NCBI GenBank assembly: GCA_036397095.1
Contig: DASWJQ010000160.1
Location: 1 to 24,258 of the forward strand
DNA length: 24,258 nt
Source of the DNA: DASWJQ01 sp036397095
GTDB lineage: Bacteria > Chloroflexota > Anaerolineae > Anaerolineales > E44-bin32
Reading direction: 5' to 3'
Position 1 is the stretch's first letter; the number at the start of each line of letters is the position of its first letter. This document shows, in pieces, positions 1 to 7,085 of the stretch. The position numbers and the translations under genes were made by a program. The notes under the pieces were generated by a model that searched no databases, was not told the origin of the DNA, and saw only the letters and a program-made list of their open reading frames with translations.

Positions 1-888
1 GAGAATCCCTACCAACACACAGTTGAGAGCTTCCAGACTCCAGGGACGAAGCATTGGTACGCGTACCTGCCCCTGTGGCTGTACTCGAATACCAGTTCGT
101 ACCTATTCTCCTCGCGGGTTCCGTTCCTCGATTTCGAGCAAGCCATGAAGATCCCCGTGCTCATAGGAGACCTGGGGCTCGCATTGCTGCTTTACGCGAT
201 CCTAGTCAGGGTGAGCCCCTTTGCTGCCTTCGTCGGCGTGGCCGGATGGCTGTTCAATCCCCACATCTTGGTGACGAACAACTACACGCACTTCGACCCA
301 TTGCCTAGCCTGTTTGTATTGCTGAGTCTTTATGCTCTGAACCGGTCAGGAGTCGTCGCCTCGCTCTCCTTGGCGGCAGCGGTCGGCTTTAAGCAGTATG
401 CGATCCTGCTTGTGCCCTACTACTTGATTTCAATGGAAGCTAAGCGCGCCTTCATCTTGTCTTTCGGGGGAGCGCTCCTGCTGATATCGCTCCCCTTCCT
501 GCTATGGGATTCTGCCAGCTTTGTCTATTCGACCGTGATCGCACACCTGACCCGAGGTTTTGGAGGTCGATCGGTCCTGGGCATGGTCAACGAGCTGTTA
601 GGGTTGTCCATTCCCTCAACCGTGGGATTACTCTTGATCGGCGCGTTGTATGCATGGCTGCTTTTGGGCAAGCGGGCAATTGGCAAGTATGCCTTTGCCA
701 CACTGGCCATCGGCATCGTGCTGGTATTCTCGCCAGTCCTCCACAGAACGTACGGACTCTGGCTGCTGCCGGTGTACTTCGCCTGGGCGGGCATTTTCGC
801 TTCGACTACTGAGCGAAAAAACCTGGTGTTTGCACTTCTCGTTGGCGGCTTGTACTGCCTCTACTGGGGATATCTAGCCGTCTATTAA
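1..888 (+). CDS. Polytopic membrane protein, probable GT-C-type glycosyltransferase (5' end outside window)
   Basis: The frame is open from the first base to a TAA stop, leaving 295 residues and no start codon, so the gene begins upstream of the window. The first in-frame ATG, at 145, sits inside the continuing reading frame and is unlikely to be the start. The visible protein is very hydrophobic, with about seven membrane segments separated by short loops. It carries the pattern NPH..VTNNYTHFDPL followed by a Leu-rich helix and then GFKQYA, an arrangement seen in GT-C glycosyltransferases that use polyprenyl-phosphate sugars (ALG6/ALG8-like and GT87-like proteins). The catalytic first loop, normally with an acidic motif, would lie upstream, so the donor and the exact family cannot be set. 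It ends about 200 bases before the trpS promoter and appears to be a separate unit. The membrane assignment is firm; the glycosyltransferase role is inferred. Confidence 0.6.
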   Translation, partial: ENPYQHTVESFQTPGTKHWYAYLPLWLYSNTSSYLFSSRVPFLDFEQAMKIPVLIGDLGLALLLYAILVRVSPFAAFVGVAGWLFNPHILVTNNYTHFDPLPSLFVLLSLYALNRSGVVASLSLAAAVGFKQYAILLVPYYLISMEAKRAFILSFGGALLLISLPFLLWDSASFVYSTVIAHLTRGFGGRSVLGMVNELLGLSIPSTVGLLLIGALYAWLLLGKRAIGKYAFATLAIGIVLVFSPVLHRTYGLWLLPVYFAWAGIFASTTERKNLVFALLVGGLYCLYWGYLAVY

Positions 889-1095
889 ATCAAGCCAAGA
901 TTTCTCTCAGTCCAACGACCTTCAGATCTCCACCTCATGTGATCTCCAGGCCAAATGTCTGGTGATCAGGTTCGTTGTTTGCCGGCCAGAGGAGCGGACA
1001 AGGCATCTCTGTCTGATCGACATCTACATCCAGAGCCTTCACCGCAGGAATTCATTCATGGGCTCAACTCTTCGTCGCGCTCTCCCCGCCGCTCG

Positions 1096-1124
1096 TTGAC
1101 CGCAAGCTGGTGGAAAGCTATACT
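1096..1124 (+). promoter_or_regulatory. Sigma70-type promoter of trpS and its T-box leader
   Basis: TTGACC at 1096-1101 and TATACT at 1119-1124 are separated by exactly 17 bases. This matches the housekeeping -35/-10 consensus at five of six positions in each box. Transcription would start near 1131, immediately before the conserved T-box stem I sequence. That position supports both calls. Confidence 0.7.
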
Positions 1125-1129
1125 GACGG

Positions 1130-1380
1130 CGCCAGGCGACGACAAGGACAAGTAACGGTCGGCAGGATGCGCCAGAAAGCGGGGAGGCTGGAAACCCGTG
1201 CACCAGACGGCCGCCAATGGACCTTTGAGCCGAAGAACCGTCAGGTGACGGTCAGGGCCGGATTGGCCTCCGTTATGTGGGCCAGTGAGTGAGGCGGCCG
1301 GCACGTAGCGGCTAGCCTAAGCGGGGTGGCACCGCGGGCCGATCGGCTCGTCCCCAGTTGGACGAGCCGTTTGTTGTTAA
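1130..1380 (+). promoter_or_regulatory. Tryptophan-specific T-box riboswitch leader
   Basis: The transcript leader contains the T-box signature GGGTGGCACCGCGG at 1324-1337, the antiterminator bulge that binds the acceptor end of uncharged tRNA. The bulge is TGGC; its last base pairs with a G discriminator, the usual discriminator of bacterial tRNA-Trp. The stem I start GACAAGGACAAGTAA lies at 1140-1154. A TGG triplet at 1218-1220, on the 3' side of stem I, is the likely specifier codon and decodes as Trp. An intrinsic terminator follows the T-box sequence directly. Uncharged tRNA-Trp would stabilise the antiterminator and allow trpS transcription. The T-box core and its gene context are seen directly; the stem I fold was traced by eye only. 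Confidence 0.9.
1344..1378 (+). terminator. Regulated intrinsic terminator of the trpS T-box
   Basis: A perfect 10-bp stem, CGGCTCGTCC (1344-1353) with GGACGAGCCG (1360-1369), closes a 6-base loop and is followed by TTTGTTGTT. It lies just 3' of the T-box core and 33 bases before the trpS start codon. It is therefore the attenuator arm of the riboswitch. Confidence 0.88.
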
Positions 1381-1410
1381 GGGGATGGAAGCCGCTTGTT
1401 GGAGGCAGAC

Positions 1411-2421
1411 ATGGCCGAGCGCAAGAGAATCCTGACCGGCGATCGACCGACCGGTACCATGCACCTGGGACACTATGTCGGCTCGCTACAGAACCGGGTC
1501 CGGCTACAGCAGGAGTACGACTGTTTCTTCATCATCGCCGATCTGCATACACTTACGACCAAGCCGGAGAAGGACGCCATCGCTAAGATCGAGCACAACG
1601 TGCGCGAAATGGTGCTCGATTATTTGGCGGTGGGTATCGATCCTGAACTGAGTGTGATATTCCTTCAGTCGGCTGTGCCCGAAACCTACGAGTTGAACTT
1701 GCTGTTCGAAATGCTGGTGACGGTGCCGCGCCTTGAACGGCTGCCCAGTCTCAAGGACATGGCGCGCGACGCTCACCTGGAGGCCTTCCCCTTCGGCCTG
1801 CTCGGCTATCCGGTGCTGCAGGCGGCCGATATTCTGCTGCCGCGAGCGCACCTGGTGCCGGTTGGCAAGGACAACGAGTCGCACGTCGAAATTACCCGCG
1901 AGATCGCCAGGCGTTTCAATTCACTATACGGCGAGGTCTTTCCCGTGCCGGAGGCGTTGATCGGCGACGTGCCAACGCTGGTGGGGACCGATGGACAGGG
2001 CAAGATGTCCAAGTCGGCCGGCAATTCAATCTTCCTGTCGGATGACAGCGAAACGGTGACAGCCAAAGTCAAACTCATGTATACCGATCCGAATCGGGTC
2101 CGGGCCGACATCCCAGGCAAGGTTGAGGGCAATCCGGTGTTTATCTACCACGACATTTTCAACCCTGACGGTGCCGAGGTCGAAGACCTCAAGCGGCGCT
2201 ACCGCCAGGGCAAGGTTGGCGACGTCGAAGTGAAGCAGAAACTGGCGGCGGCGCTCAACGCGTTTCTCGATCCGATCCGACAACGCCGGGCGGCCTACGC
2301 CGCCACCCCGGGGCGGGTGGATGAAATCCTGGTGGAGGGCAGCCAGCGCATGCGGAGCGAAGCCGCCGAGACGATGACACGAGTGCGGCAAGCGATGGGA
2401 ATGTACCGTTTGCCGGCATGA
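1411..2421 (+). CDS. trpS: Tryptophanyl-tRNA synthetase
   Basis: This cytoplasmic class I aminoacyl-tRNA synthetase charges tRNA-Trp with tryptophan using ATP. The 336-residue product has the usual bacterial TrpS length (about 330-340). The HIGH motif appears as HLGH at residues 18-21 within TGTMHLGHYVG, and the KMSKS loop is intact at 198-202 (GQGKMSKSAGN). The ATG at 1411 is chosen because GGAGG at 1401-1405 sits five bases upstream; a TTG at 1396 would place that ribosome binding site inside the gene. The Trp T-box in the leader independently supports the substrate assignment, since such leaders control the matching synthetase or amino-acid genes. The next gene starts 97 bases downstream on the same strand, so the two may be partly co-transcribed. 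Confidence 0.97.
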   Translation: MAERKRILTGDRPTGTMHLGHYVGSLQNRVRLQQEYDCFFIIADLHTLTTKPEKDAIAKIEHNVREMVLDYLAVGIDPELSVIFLQSAVPETYELNLLFEMLVTVPRLERLPSLKDMARDAHLEAFPFGLLGYPVLQAADILLPRAHLVPVGKDNESHVEITREIARRFNSLYGEVFPVPEALIGDVPTLVGTDGQGKMSKSAGNSIFLSDDSETVTAKVKLMYTDPNRVRADIPGKVEGNPVFIYHDIFNPDGAEVEDLKRRYRQGKVGDVEVKQKLAAALNAFLDPIRQRRAAYAATPGRVDEILVEGSQRMRSEAAETMTRVRQAMGMYRLPA

Positions 2422-2475
2422 GCTGCGAGGTGCGCCGGGTTGCCCAGGCTTACGGTGCCAGGCTGTTCTGTCGGG

Positions 2476-2481
2476 TATAAT
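2476..2481 (+). promoter_or_regulatory. Possible -10 element upstream of the B12-binding gene
   Basis: A perfect TATAAT lies 37 bases before the start codon of the cobalamin-binding gene. No good -35 box lies 16-18 bases upstream (the site reads about CGGTGC), so this is a weak promoter candidate at most. Confidence 0.3.
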
Positions 2482-2518
2482 CGCCCCGCCAAGCCCCCGG
2501 CAGTAGGATGAGGTCCCA

Positions 2519-2932
2519 ATGTCACAATCCAAAGGCCGCATCATCATCGCCAAGCCTGGTCTGGATGGCCATGACCGGGGGGCAAAGGTTATCGCGCGCG
2601 CCCTGCGGGATGCCGGTTTTGAAGTGATCTACACCGGCCTGCGCCAGACCCCCGAAATGGTCGCCGAAGCCGCCTTACAAGAGGACGCCGATGCCATCGG
2701 CTTGTCGATCCTGTCGGGCGCCCACATGGCGCTGGTGCCGCGCGTGCTCGAAATCCTGGTCGAACAGGGCCAAGCGGGTCTGCCTGTCCTGCTCGGTGGG
2801 ATCATCCCCGACGACGACGTGCCAACGCTCAAGGCCCAGGGCATCTTTGCGGTGTTTGGCCCCGGGACCAACACCAGTGAAATCCTGAAGGCCTTTGCCT
2901 CCGCCGTCGCTTCTCGGCGTGCCGCCAGCTAG
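2519..2932 (+). CDS. Stand-alone cobalamin-binding subunit of a methylmalonyl-CoA mutase-type enzyme
   Basis: This 137-residue protein is the size of the C-terminal B12-binding domain of acyl-CoA mutases and shows little else. The DxHxxG motif is present as DGHDRG at residues 16-21, with His18 the expected lower axial ligand to cobalt. The later GGIIPDDD and GPGTNTSEIL segments match the Rossmann-like B12 domain of MutA/MCM-alpha and related isomerases. In split mutases this chain joins a separate TIM-barrel chain to rearrange acyl-CoA esters such as methylmalonyl-CoA to succinyl-CoA. The large chain is not in this window. MeaB follows ten bases downstream, which supports a mutase role. Whether the substrate is methylmalonyl-, ethylmalonyl- or isobutyryl-CoA cannot be told from this subunit. 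Confidence 0.9.
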   Translation: MSQSKGRIIIAKPGLDGHDRGAKVIARALRDAGFEVIYTGLRQTPEMVAEAALQEDADAIGLSILSGAHMALVPRVLEILVEQGQAGLPVLLGGIIPDDDVPTLKAQGIFAVFGPGTNTSEILKAFASAVASRRAAS

Positions 2933-2942
2933 CCCCAGCCGG

Positions 2943-3923
2943 ATGGCTCTGGTCGAACAGGTACTGGACGGCGACCGGCTGGCACTTGCCCGTCTCTTGA
3001 CCCTCGTCGAAAACGATGACCCCCAGGGCCTGGCCACCCTGGATGCGTTGTATCCGCACACCGGAAACGCTCATATCATCGGCTTGACCGGCGGCACCGG
3101 CACAGGCAAATCGACCCTGGTCAATCAGCTAGCCCGCTACGTGCGGCAGCAAGGAATTCCGGGGAACGGTGGGGCCGCCCGTCAGATCCGGATTGCGGTG
3201 GTGGCGGTCGATCCGACCAGCCCTTTCAGCGGTGGCGCCATTCTCGGTGACCGCATCCGCATGCGCGACTTGGCTGGAGACCCCAACGTTTTCATTCGCA
3301 GCATGGCAACCCGCGGCGCCCTTGGCGGACTGGCCTTGCGCACGCGGCCGGTCGTGCAGACGCTGGACGCCGCCGGCTACGACTGGGTACTGGTCGAGAC
3401 CGTCGGCGCCGGCCAATCCGAAGTCGAGGTGGCACGTACGGCCCACACCACAATTGTGGTCGACGCGCCGGGGCTGGGCGATGAGGTCCAGGCGATCAAA
3501 GCCGGCATCCTGGAGACGGCCGACGTGCTCGTCCTGAACAAGGCCGATCTGCCGGGGGCCGACCGGGCGGCCACTGCACTGCGCACCAGTCTGCGGCTCG
3601 GGCCGTCCGACTCGGAGGCAGGCAATGGTGGCTGGCAGGTCCCTATCCTGATGACGGTGGCGACCGAAGGGAACGGCATCGCTGAAGTGGTGGAAGCGAT
3701 CAGCCGGCACCGGACGCACTTGCAGGCCAGCGGTGAGTGGGTGCAGCGGGTCAGGCTGCGTGTCGAGCGCGAACTGCGTGAATTGCTGGCGCAGACCCTG
3801 CTGGCCAGCCTGCTGGACCGACAGCCGGAGGGAGCATTCGCCGAGATTGTGAATCAAGTAGAAGAGCGGAAGCTCTCGCCACGAGCGGCGGTGGCCCAAC
3901 TGACGCAGCAGGCGAGGGCGTGA
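2943..3923 (+). CDS. meaB: MeaB/ArgK-type GTPase chaperone of a B12-dependent mutase
   Basis: MeaB is a G3E-family GTPase that gates loading of adenosylcobalamin into acyl-CoA mutases and protects the enzyme from inactivation. The 326-residue product has the typical length. It shows the family opening GDRLALARLLTLVEN, a Walker A loop GGTGTGKST at residues 50-58, the switch segment VETVGAGQSEVEV, and the guanine-specificity motif NKAD at 199-202. The ATG at 2943 is preferred because it begins at the usual family N-terminus. An upstream start at 2895 would overlap the previous gene by 38 bases and add unrelated Pro/Ser-rich residues. No clear ribosome binding site is visible, so translational coupling to the B12-binding gene is likely. 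The stop overlaps the start of a decayed acetyltransferase as GTGA. Confidence 0.95.
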   Translation: MALVEQVLDGDRLALARLLTLVENDDPQGLATLDALYPHTGNAHIIGLTGGTGTGKSTLVNQLARYVRQQGIPGNGGAARQIRIAVVAVDPTSPFSGGAILGDRIRMRDLAGDPNVFIRSMATRGALGGLALRTRPVVQTLDAAGYDWVLVETVGAGQSEVEVARTAHTTIVVDAPGLGDEVQAIKAGILETADVLVLNKADLPGADRAATALRTSLRLGPSDSEAGNGGWQVPILMTVATEGNGIAEVVEAISRHRTHLQASGEWVQRVRLRVERELRELLAQTLLASLLDRQPEGAFAEIVNQVEERKLSPRAAVAQLTQQARA

Positions 3924-4150
3924 TCTGCGGGGACAAGGCCAGGCTCCGCTACGCCGAGCGACCCGATCTGGAGAGCTTCGCCGCACGGCTTAACGATTTC
4001 GAGCGAGCGCTGCGCCTGTCTCGCAAGATCGGATTTGTCGAAGAAGGCCGATTGTGCGAGGATTCCAGGGCCGACGGGCGCTAGCGGGACACGATTGTGA
4101 TGGGCAACCTCCGAACTGAGTGGGCGCAGGCTGCCGAAGGGACGGATTGA
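3920..4150 (+). pseudogene. GNAT acetyltransferase remnant: internal deletion plus in-frame stop
   Basis: One frame runs from a GTG overlapping the meaB stop (GTGA) to TGA at 4148-4150, interrupted only by TAG at 4082-4084. The first part, with RLRYAERPDLESFAARLND, reads like the N-terminus of a RimJ-type GNAT. It passes directly into ERALRLSRKIGFVEEGRL, which reads like the C-terminal acceptor-helix region (NxRAxxLYxKxGFxxEG). The acetyl-CoA-binding middle, about 100 residues, is missing. After the TAG the frame continues as RDTIVMGNLRTEW, the usual GNAT ending, so the stop sits where a Tyr codon (DGRY) is expected. This suggests an in-frame deletion followed by a nonsense change in a gene once coupled to meaB. 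Translation of the first 54 codons remains possible, but the peptide could not bind acetyl-CoA. Family assignment is by motif reading only. Confidence 0.75.
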
Positions 4151-4157
4151 GACTGCA

Positions 4158-5108
4158 ATGTATGGCTACGGTGACATCAAACTCTTCGCCGGATCGGGCT
4201 CGCTCGACCTGGCCCAAGAGATCAGCGATTATCTGTCCGTTCCACTGAGCGGCTACGACCTGGTTGAGTTTCCTAACGAAAACCTATTCATACGTTTGCA
4301 CGGCAGCGTCCGCGGTCAGGATGTCTACCTGGTCCAGTCGATGCCGCCGCCAGTCCATCGTAACCTGATGGAACTGCTGATCATGATCGACACGCTTAAG
4401 CGAGACTCGGCCGGCCGGATTACGGCGGTCGTTCCCTACATGGCCTACGCCAGGTCGGACAAGAAGGACCAGCCACGGGTTCCGATCACGGCCCGTTTGG
4501 TCTCCGACATGATCGAGGTCGCCGGCGCTGATCGCTACATCACGATCGATCTGCATGCCGGCCAGATCCAGGGGTTCTTTTCGATCCCGGGGGACGTCTT
4601 GACGGCGTTCCACCTGCTGAGCGACTATATCTTGGAGAAGGACCTCAAGGATGCCGTGGTTGCCACTGCCGACCTGGGCTTTGCCAAGAAGGGTCGCAAC
4701 TTCGCCGCCAAGCTGAGCACGCCCCTGGCGTTCGTCGAGAAGCGCCGCCGCGGCGACGACCCGCGGGCGGTGGCAACGACGCTGATCGGTAACGTCAAGG
4801 ATAAGGACGTGGTGATCGTGGATGACGAGGTGCTGACCGCCGGCTCGGTCAGCGAAGCAGTCGACATCGTGCTGGAACAAGGCGCGCGCGACGTCTATCT
4901 GTCGTTCACCCACGGCTTGCTCGTCCCGCCTGCGGTCGAGCGGCTGGGCGCCAGGCCGATCAAGGAGATCGTCACAACCAACACCGTGCCGCTGCCGGCT
5001 GAAAAACGGTTGCCCAACATGACCGTGCTTTCCGTGGCGCCGCTGCTGGGGGAGGTCATCCTTCGTGCCCACGAAGGCCGATCCGTTGGAGAGTTGTTCA
5101 ACGAGTAA
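4158..5108 (+). CDS. prs: Ribose-phosphate pyrophosphokinase (PRPP synthase)
   Basis: The enzyme transfers pyrophosphate from ATP to ribose 5-phosphate, making PRPP for purine, pyrimidine, His and Trp synthesis. Its 316 residues match bacterial Prs. Visible family blocks are FPNENLFIRL (base recognition), YARSDKKDQPRVPITA from Tyr97, DLHAGQIQGFF from Asp131, the flexible-loop KRR at 195-197, and the PRPP-binding loop VDDEVLTAGS at 221-230. Two blocks depart from the common form: RQDRK reads RSDKK, and VDDxxDTGGT reads VDDEVLTAGS, so the third loop aspartate is Leu. This may be a divergent subgroup rather than the canonical housekeeping form. ATG at 4158 is the first start matching the family N-terminus; its ribosome binding site is weak. 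A strong terminator follows the gene by 60 bases. Confidence 0.93.
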   Translation: MYGYGDIKLFAGSGSLDLAQEISDYLSVPLSGYDLVEFPNENLFIRLHGSVRGQDVYLVQSMPPPVHRNLMELLIMIDTLKRDSAGRITAVVPYMAYARSDKKDQPRVPITARLVSDMIEVAGADRYITIDLHAGQIQGFFSIPGDVLTAFHLLSDYILEKDLKDAVVATADLGFAKKGRNFAAKLSTPLAFVEKRRRGDDPRAVATTLIGNVKDKDVVIVDDEVLTAGSVSEAVDIVLEQGARDVYLSFTHGLLVPPAVERLGARPIKEIVTTNTVPLPAEKRLPNMTVLSVAPLLGEVILRAHEGRSVGELFNE

Positions 5109-5167
5109 GCGCATCAGGCGATAGGCTGATCAAGCCGAACAATACCGCGATCCACCACATCCGATCG

Positions 5168-5199
5168 ACTGCGCCAGCTCGTCTGGCGCAGTTTCGTTT
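5168..5199 (+). terminator. Intrinsic terminator after prs
   Basis: A perfect 10-bp stem, ACTGCGCCAG (5168-5177) with CTGGCGCAGT (5183-5192), has a 5-base loop and is followed by TTTCGTTT. It ends the trpS-to-prs strand run before the next gene. Confidence 0.88.
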
Positions 5200-5269
5200 G
5201 CCAGCGGCGTGTGCCCGGGGAGTGGCCGAGAACCGACCTTGGGCTCTGTCCGGGGCCGACCGAACTTCC

Positions 5270-5275
5270 TATAAT
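5270..5275 (+). promoter_or_regulatory. Possible -10 element for the YihY-family gene
   Basis: A perfect TATAAT lies 35 bases upstream of the GTG start and downstream of the prs terminator, where a promoter is needed. The region 17 bases upstream (TGTCCG) is a poor -35 box. Confidence 0.4.
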
Positions 5276-5310
5276 GAAACCGGCTCGACCGCATCAAGGC
5301 GAGGACCTGA

Positions 5311-6156
5311 GTGCGCATCCCCCAGCAGATCACCAGGCGGTTGCCGGAGTGGACCCAGCGGCCGATCGGCGTATTGGCGCAAACCTTCCGTTCGTTTGGC
5401 GAAGACGAGTGCGCCCTGCGGGCGGCGGCACTTGCTTATCACACACTGCTGTCGTTCTTCCCGTTGCTGCTCTTCCTGCTCTACATCGCCAGCCGCACCA
5501 TCCAGTCGGATGTCAGCGAAGCCGCGCTTATTGGTTACATCGGCCGCGCCATTCCCCAATTGGCCGAGACGACTGCGGAATTGATTGCGCAGGCCGTTGA
5601 CGCCAGCGCTTCCTTCGGTGTGATTGGAGCGATTGGTCTGCTGTGGTCGGCCTCGGCTGTGTTCTCTGTGCTGGCGGCAACCTTCAATGTGATCTGGGAC
5701 GCCGAGCCGCGGCCGGTCTGGCGGGGCAGGCTGGTTGGGTTGGTGGCCGTATTGTCTCTGGCCGGGCTGTTCCTTGTATCGTTGGTGCTGCGCACGCTGG
5801 CAATTGTCGAGCTGCCGGATATCGGCGCTCTCGGTCGGCAGCCATGGGCGCGCCTGACCGATCTAGGCCTGACGATCGCGTTGTGCTGGATCTTGTACCT
5901 GTGGTTGCCCAACCGGCAGGTCAACATGCGCCATGCCTTGGCCGCAGCCGTGACCGCTGGATCGCTGTGGCAAGTGGCCAAATGGGGGTTCAGCCTCTAC
6001 CTTGAAGTTGGTCTGTCCCAGTTGGGCGTAGTCTATGGCTCGATCGGGTCGGTCATCGTGCTCGTACTGTGGGTGTATGCCTCCAGCTTGATTCTCTTCC
6101 TCGGTGCGGAGCTGGGAGCCTGCCTGGCCAAGGATGGGAGACTCCGAGAACGCTAG
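5311..6156 (+). CDS. YihY/UPF0761 (BrkB-like) inner-membrane protein
   Basis: The 281-residue protein matches the YihY family in length and order. A short amphipathic N-terminus leads into CALRAAALAYHTLLSFFPLLLFLLYI, the family hallmark with its ALAYxTLLSLxPLL-like core. Then come an extracytoplasmic stretch, LLWSASAVFSVLAATFN(V)IWDAE, and further helices ending in GSVIVLVLWVYASSLILFLGAELG. Six membrane segments can be counted. The molecular role of the family is unsettled; once annotated as ribonuclease BN, it is now treated as a probable transporter or virulence-associated membrane protein. The GTG start has AGGCGAGG about nine bases upstream. The gene has its own terminator-bounded upstream region, and an SPFH protein gene follows after 137 bases. 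Confidence 0.88.
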   Translation: MRIPQQITRRLPEWTQRPIGVLAQTFRSFGEDECALRAAALAYHTLLSFFPLLLFLLYIASRTIQSDVSEAALIGYIGRAIPQLAETTAELIAQAVDASASFGVIGAIGLLWSASAVFSVLAATFNVIWDAEPRPVWRGRLVGLVAVLSLAGLFLVSLVLRTLAIVELPDIGALGRQPWARLTDLGLTIALCWILYLWLPNRQVNMRHALAAAVTAGSLWQVAKWGFSLYLEVGLSQLGVVYGSIGSVIVLVLWVYASSLILFLGAELGACLAKDGRLRER

Positions 6157-6229
6157 GTAACGAGCCGAGGGCGATTGCGGCCGGAAGTGAATGCGCCGCC
6201 CATTGTCAGCCTGCCGTCCGGCTGCCTGC

Positions 6230-6257
6230 TTGCTCGTTCCCTGGCTCGGCGTAAAAT
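6230..6257 (+). promoter_or_regulatory. Candidate promoter for the SPFH gene
   Basis: TTGCTC at 6230-6235 and TAAAAT at 6252-6257 have a 16-base spacer. They lie 37 bases before the SPFH start codon, which has its own AGAGGAG ribosome binding site. The match is moderate. Confidence 0.35.
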
Positions 6258-6293
6258 CCCAGAAGACAAACATCCTACACAGAGGAGCTATCC

Positions 6294-7076
6294 ATGGATG
6301 GGCTGCTGGCCTTCTCGACCTGCGCCATCATCGCCGTGCTGGTGGTGCTGGCCTTCGTACTGCTCTCTTCGGTCAAATTGCTCTATGAGTATGAGCGGGG
6401 TGTCATCTTCACTCTGGGCAAGTTCAGCGGGACGCGCCAGCCCGGTGTGACCCTGGTTATCCCCGTCCTCCAGTCGATGCAGAAAGTCGACATGCGCATC
6501 AAGACAGTCGACATTCCGCGACAGGAAGTGATGACCCGCGACAACATCCCGATGCTGGTTAACGCCGTCGTGTATTTCAAGGTTGTAAGTCCCGAGGCGG
6601 TCATCATCCAAATCGAAGACCATCTGTACGCCGTGCGCCAATACACGCAAGCGGCGCTGCGGGATGTCATCGGCAACAGCGAAATGGATTACGTTTTGAC
6701 CGAGCGCGAGCAGATCGCCGAGAGCATTAAGGACATTGTCGACTCGGAGACCTCCGGCTGGGGCGTCGATGTTGAGTCAATCAAAATCCAGGAAGTTGAG
6801 CTGCCGGCCGACATGAAACGGGCGATGGCGATCCAGGCCGAAGCCGAGCGCGAGCGGCGGGCGATGATCATTGCTTCGCAGGGCGAGTTGAGCGCTTCGG
6901 AAAACTTGATGAAGGCAGCTGAGAACCTGGCCAAGAGCGCCGGTGCGCTGCACTTGCGCACGTTGCAGACCATTCGCGACATCTCGGCCGATCCATCGGA
7001 GAAAATCGTCCTGTTCGTTCCCTCCGACCTTGGCCAGGCGTTCCAGTCGCTGATGAACAATAGTGATAAGTCCTGA
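6294..7076 (+). CDS. SPFH/Band 7 (stomatin/slipin-like) membrane-anchored protein
   Basis: The 260-residue protein begins with one N-terminal membrane segment (about residues 5-30). The classic slipin opening follows: YEYERGVIFTLGKFSGTRQPG, then IPVLQSMQKVDMRI, VDIPRQEVMTRDN and VNAVVYFKV. The segment YAVRQYTQAALRDVIGNSEMDYVL and the charged helix ADMKRAMAIQAEAERERRA are the usual stomatin core and oligomerisation coil. Such proteins form ring or cage assemblies on membranes and often organise membrane proteases; bacterial slipins frequently pair with an NfeD partner. No NfeD gene is visible on either side here. GAGGAG lies about seven bases before the ATG. The next gene begins nine bases after the stop, so the two are probably one transcript. 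Confidence 0.93.
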   Translation: MDGLLAFSTCAIIAVLVVLAFVLLSSVKLLYEYERGVIFTLGKFSGTRQPGVTLVIPVLQSMQKVDMRIKTVDIPRQEVMTRDNIPMLVNAVVYFKVVSPEAVIIQIEDHLYAVRQYTQAALRDVIGNSEMDYVLTEREQIAESIKDIVDSETSGWGVDVESIKIQEVELPADMKRAMAIQAEAERERRAMIIASQGELSASENLMKAAENLAKSAGALHLRTLQTIRDISADPSEKIVLFVPSDLGQAFQSLMNNSDKS

Positions 7077-7085
7077 GCGCCGGCC

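Noticed and set aside
955..1292. Short plus-strand frames upstream of trpS
   Set aside because: They lie across the promoter and the T-box stem I, whose RNA features explain the sequence better.
3129..3986. Minus-strand open frame opposite meaB (285 codons)
   Set aside because: The plus strand holds a complete MeaB with all GTPase motifs; the antisense frame has no recognisable pattern.
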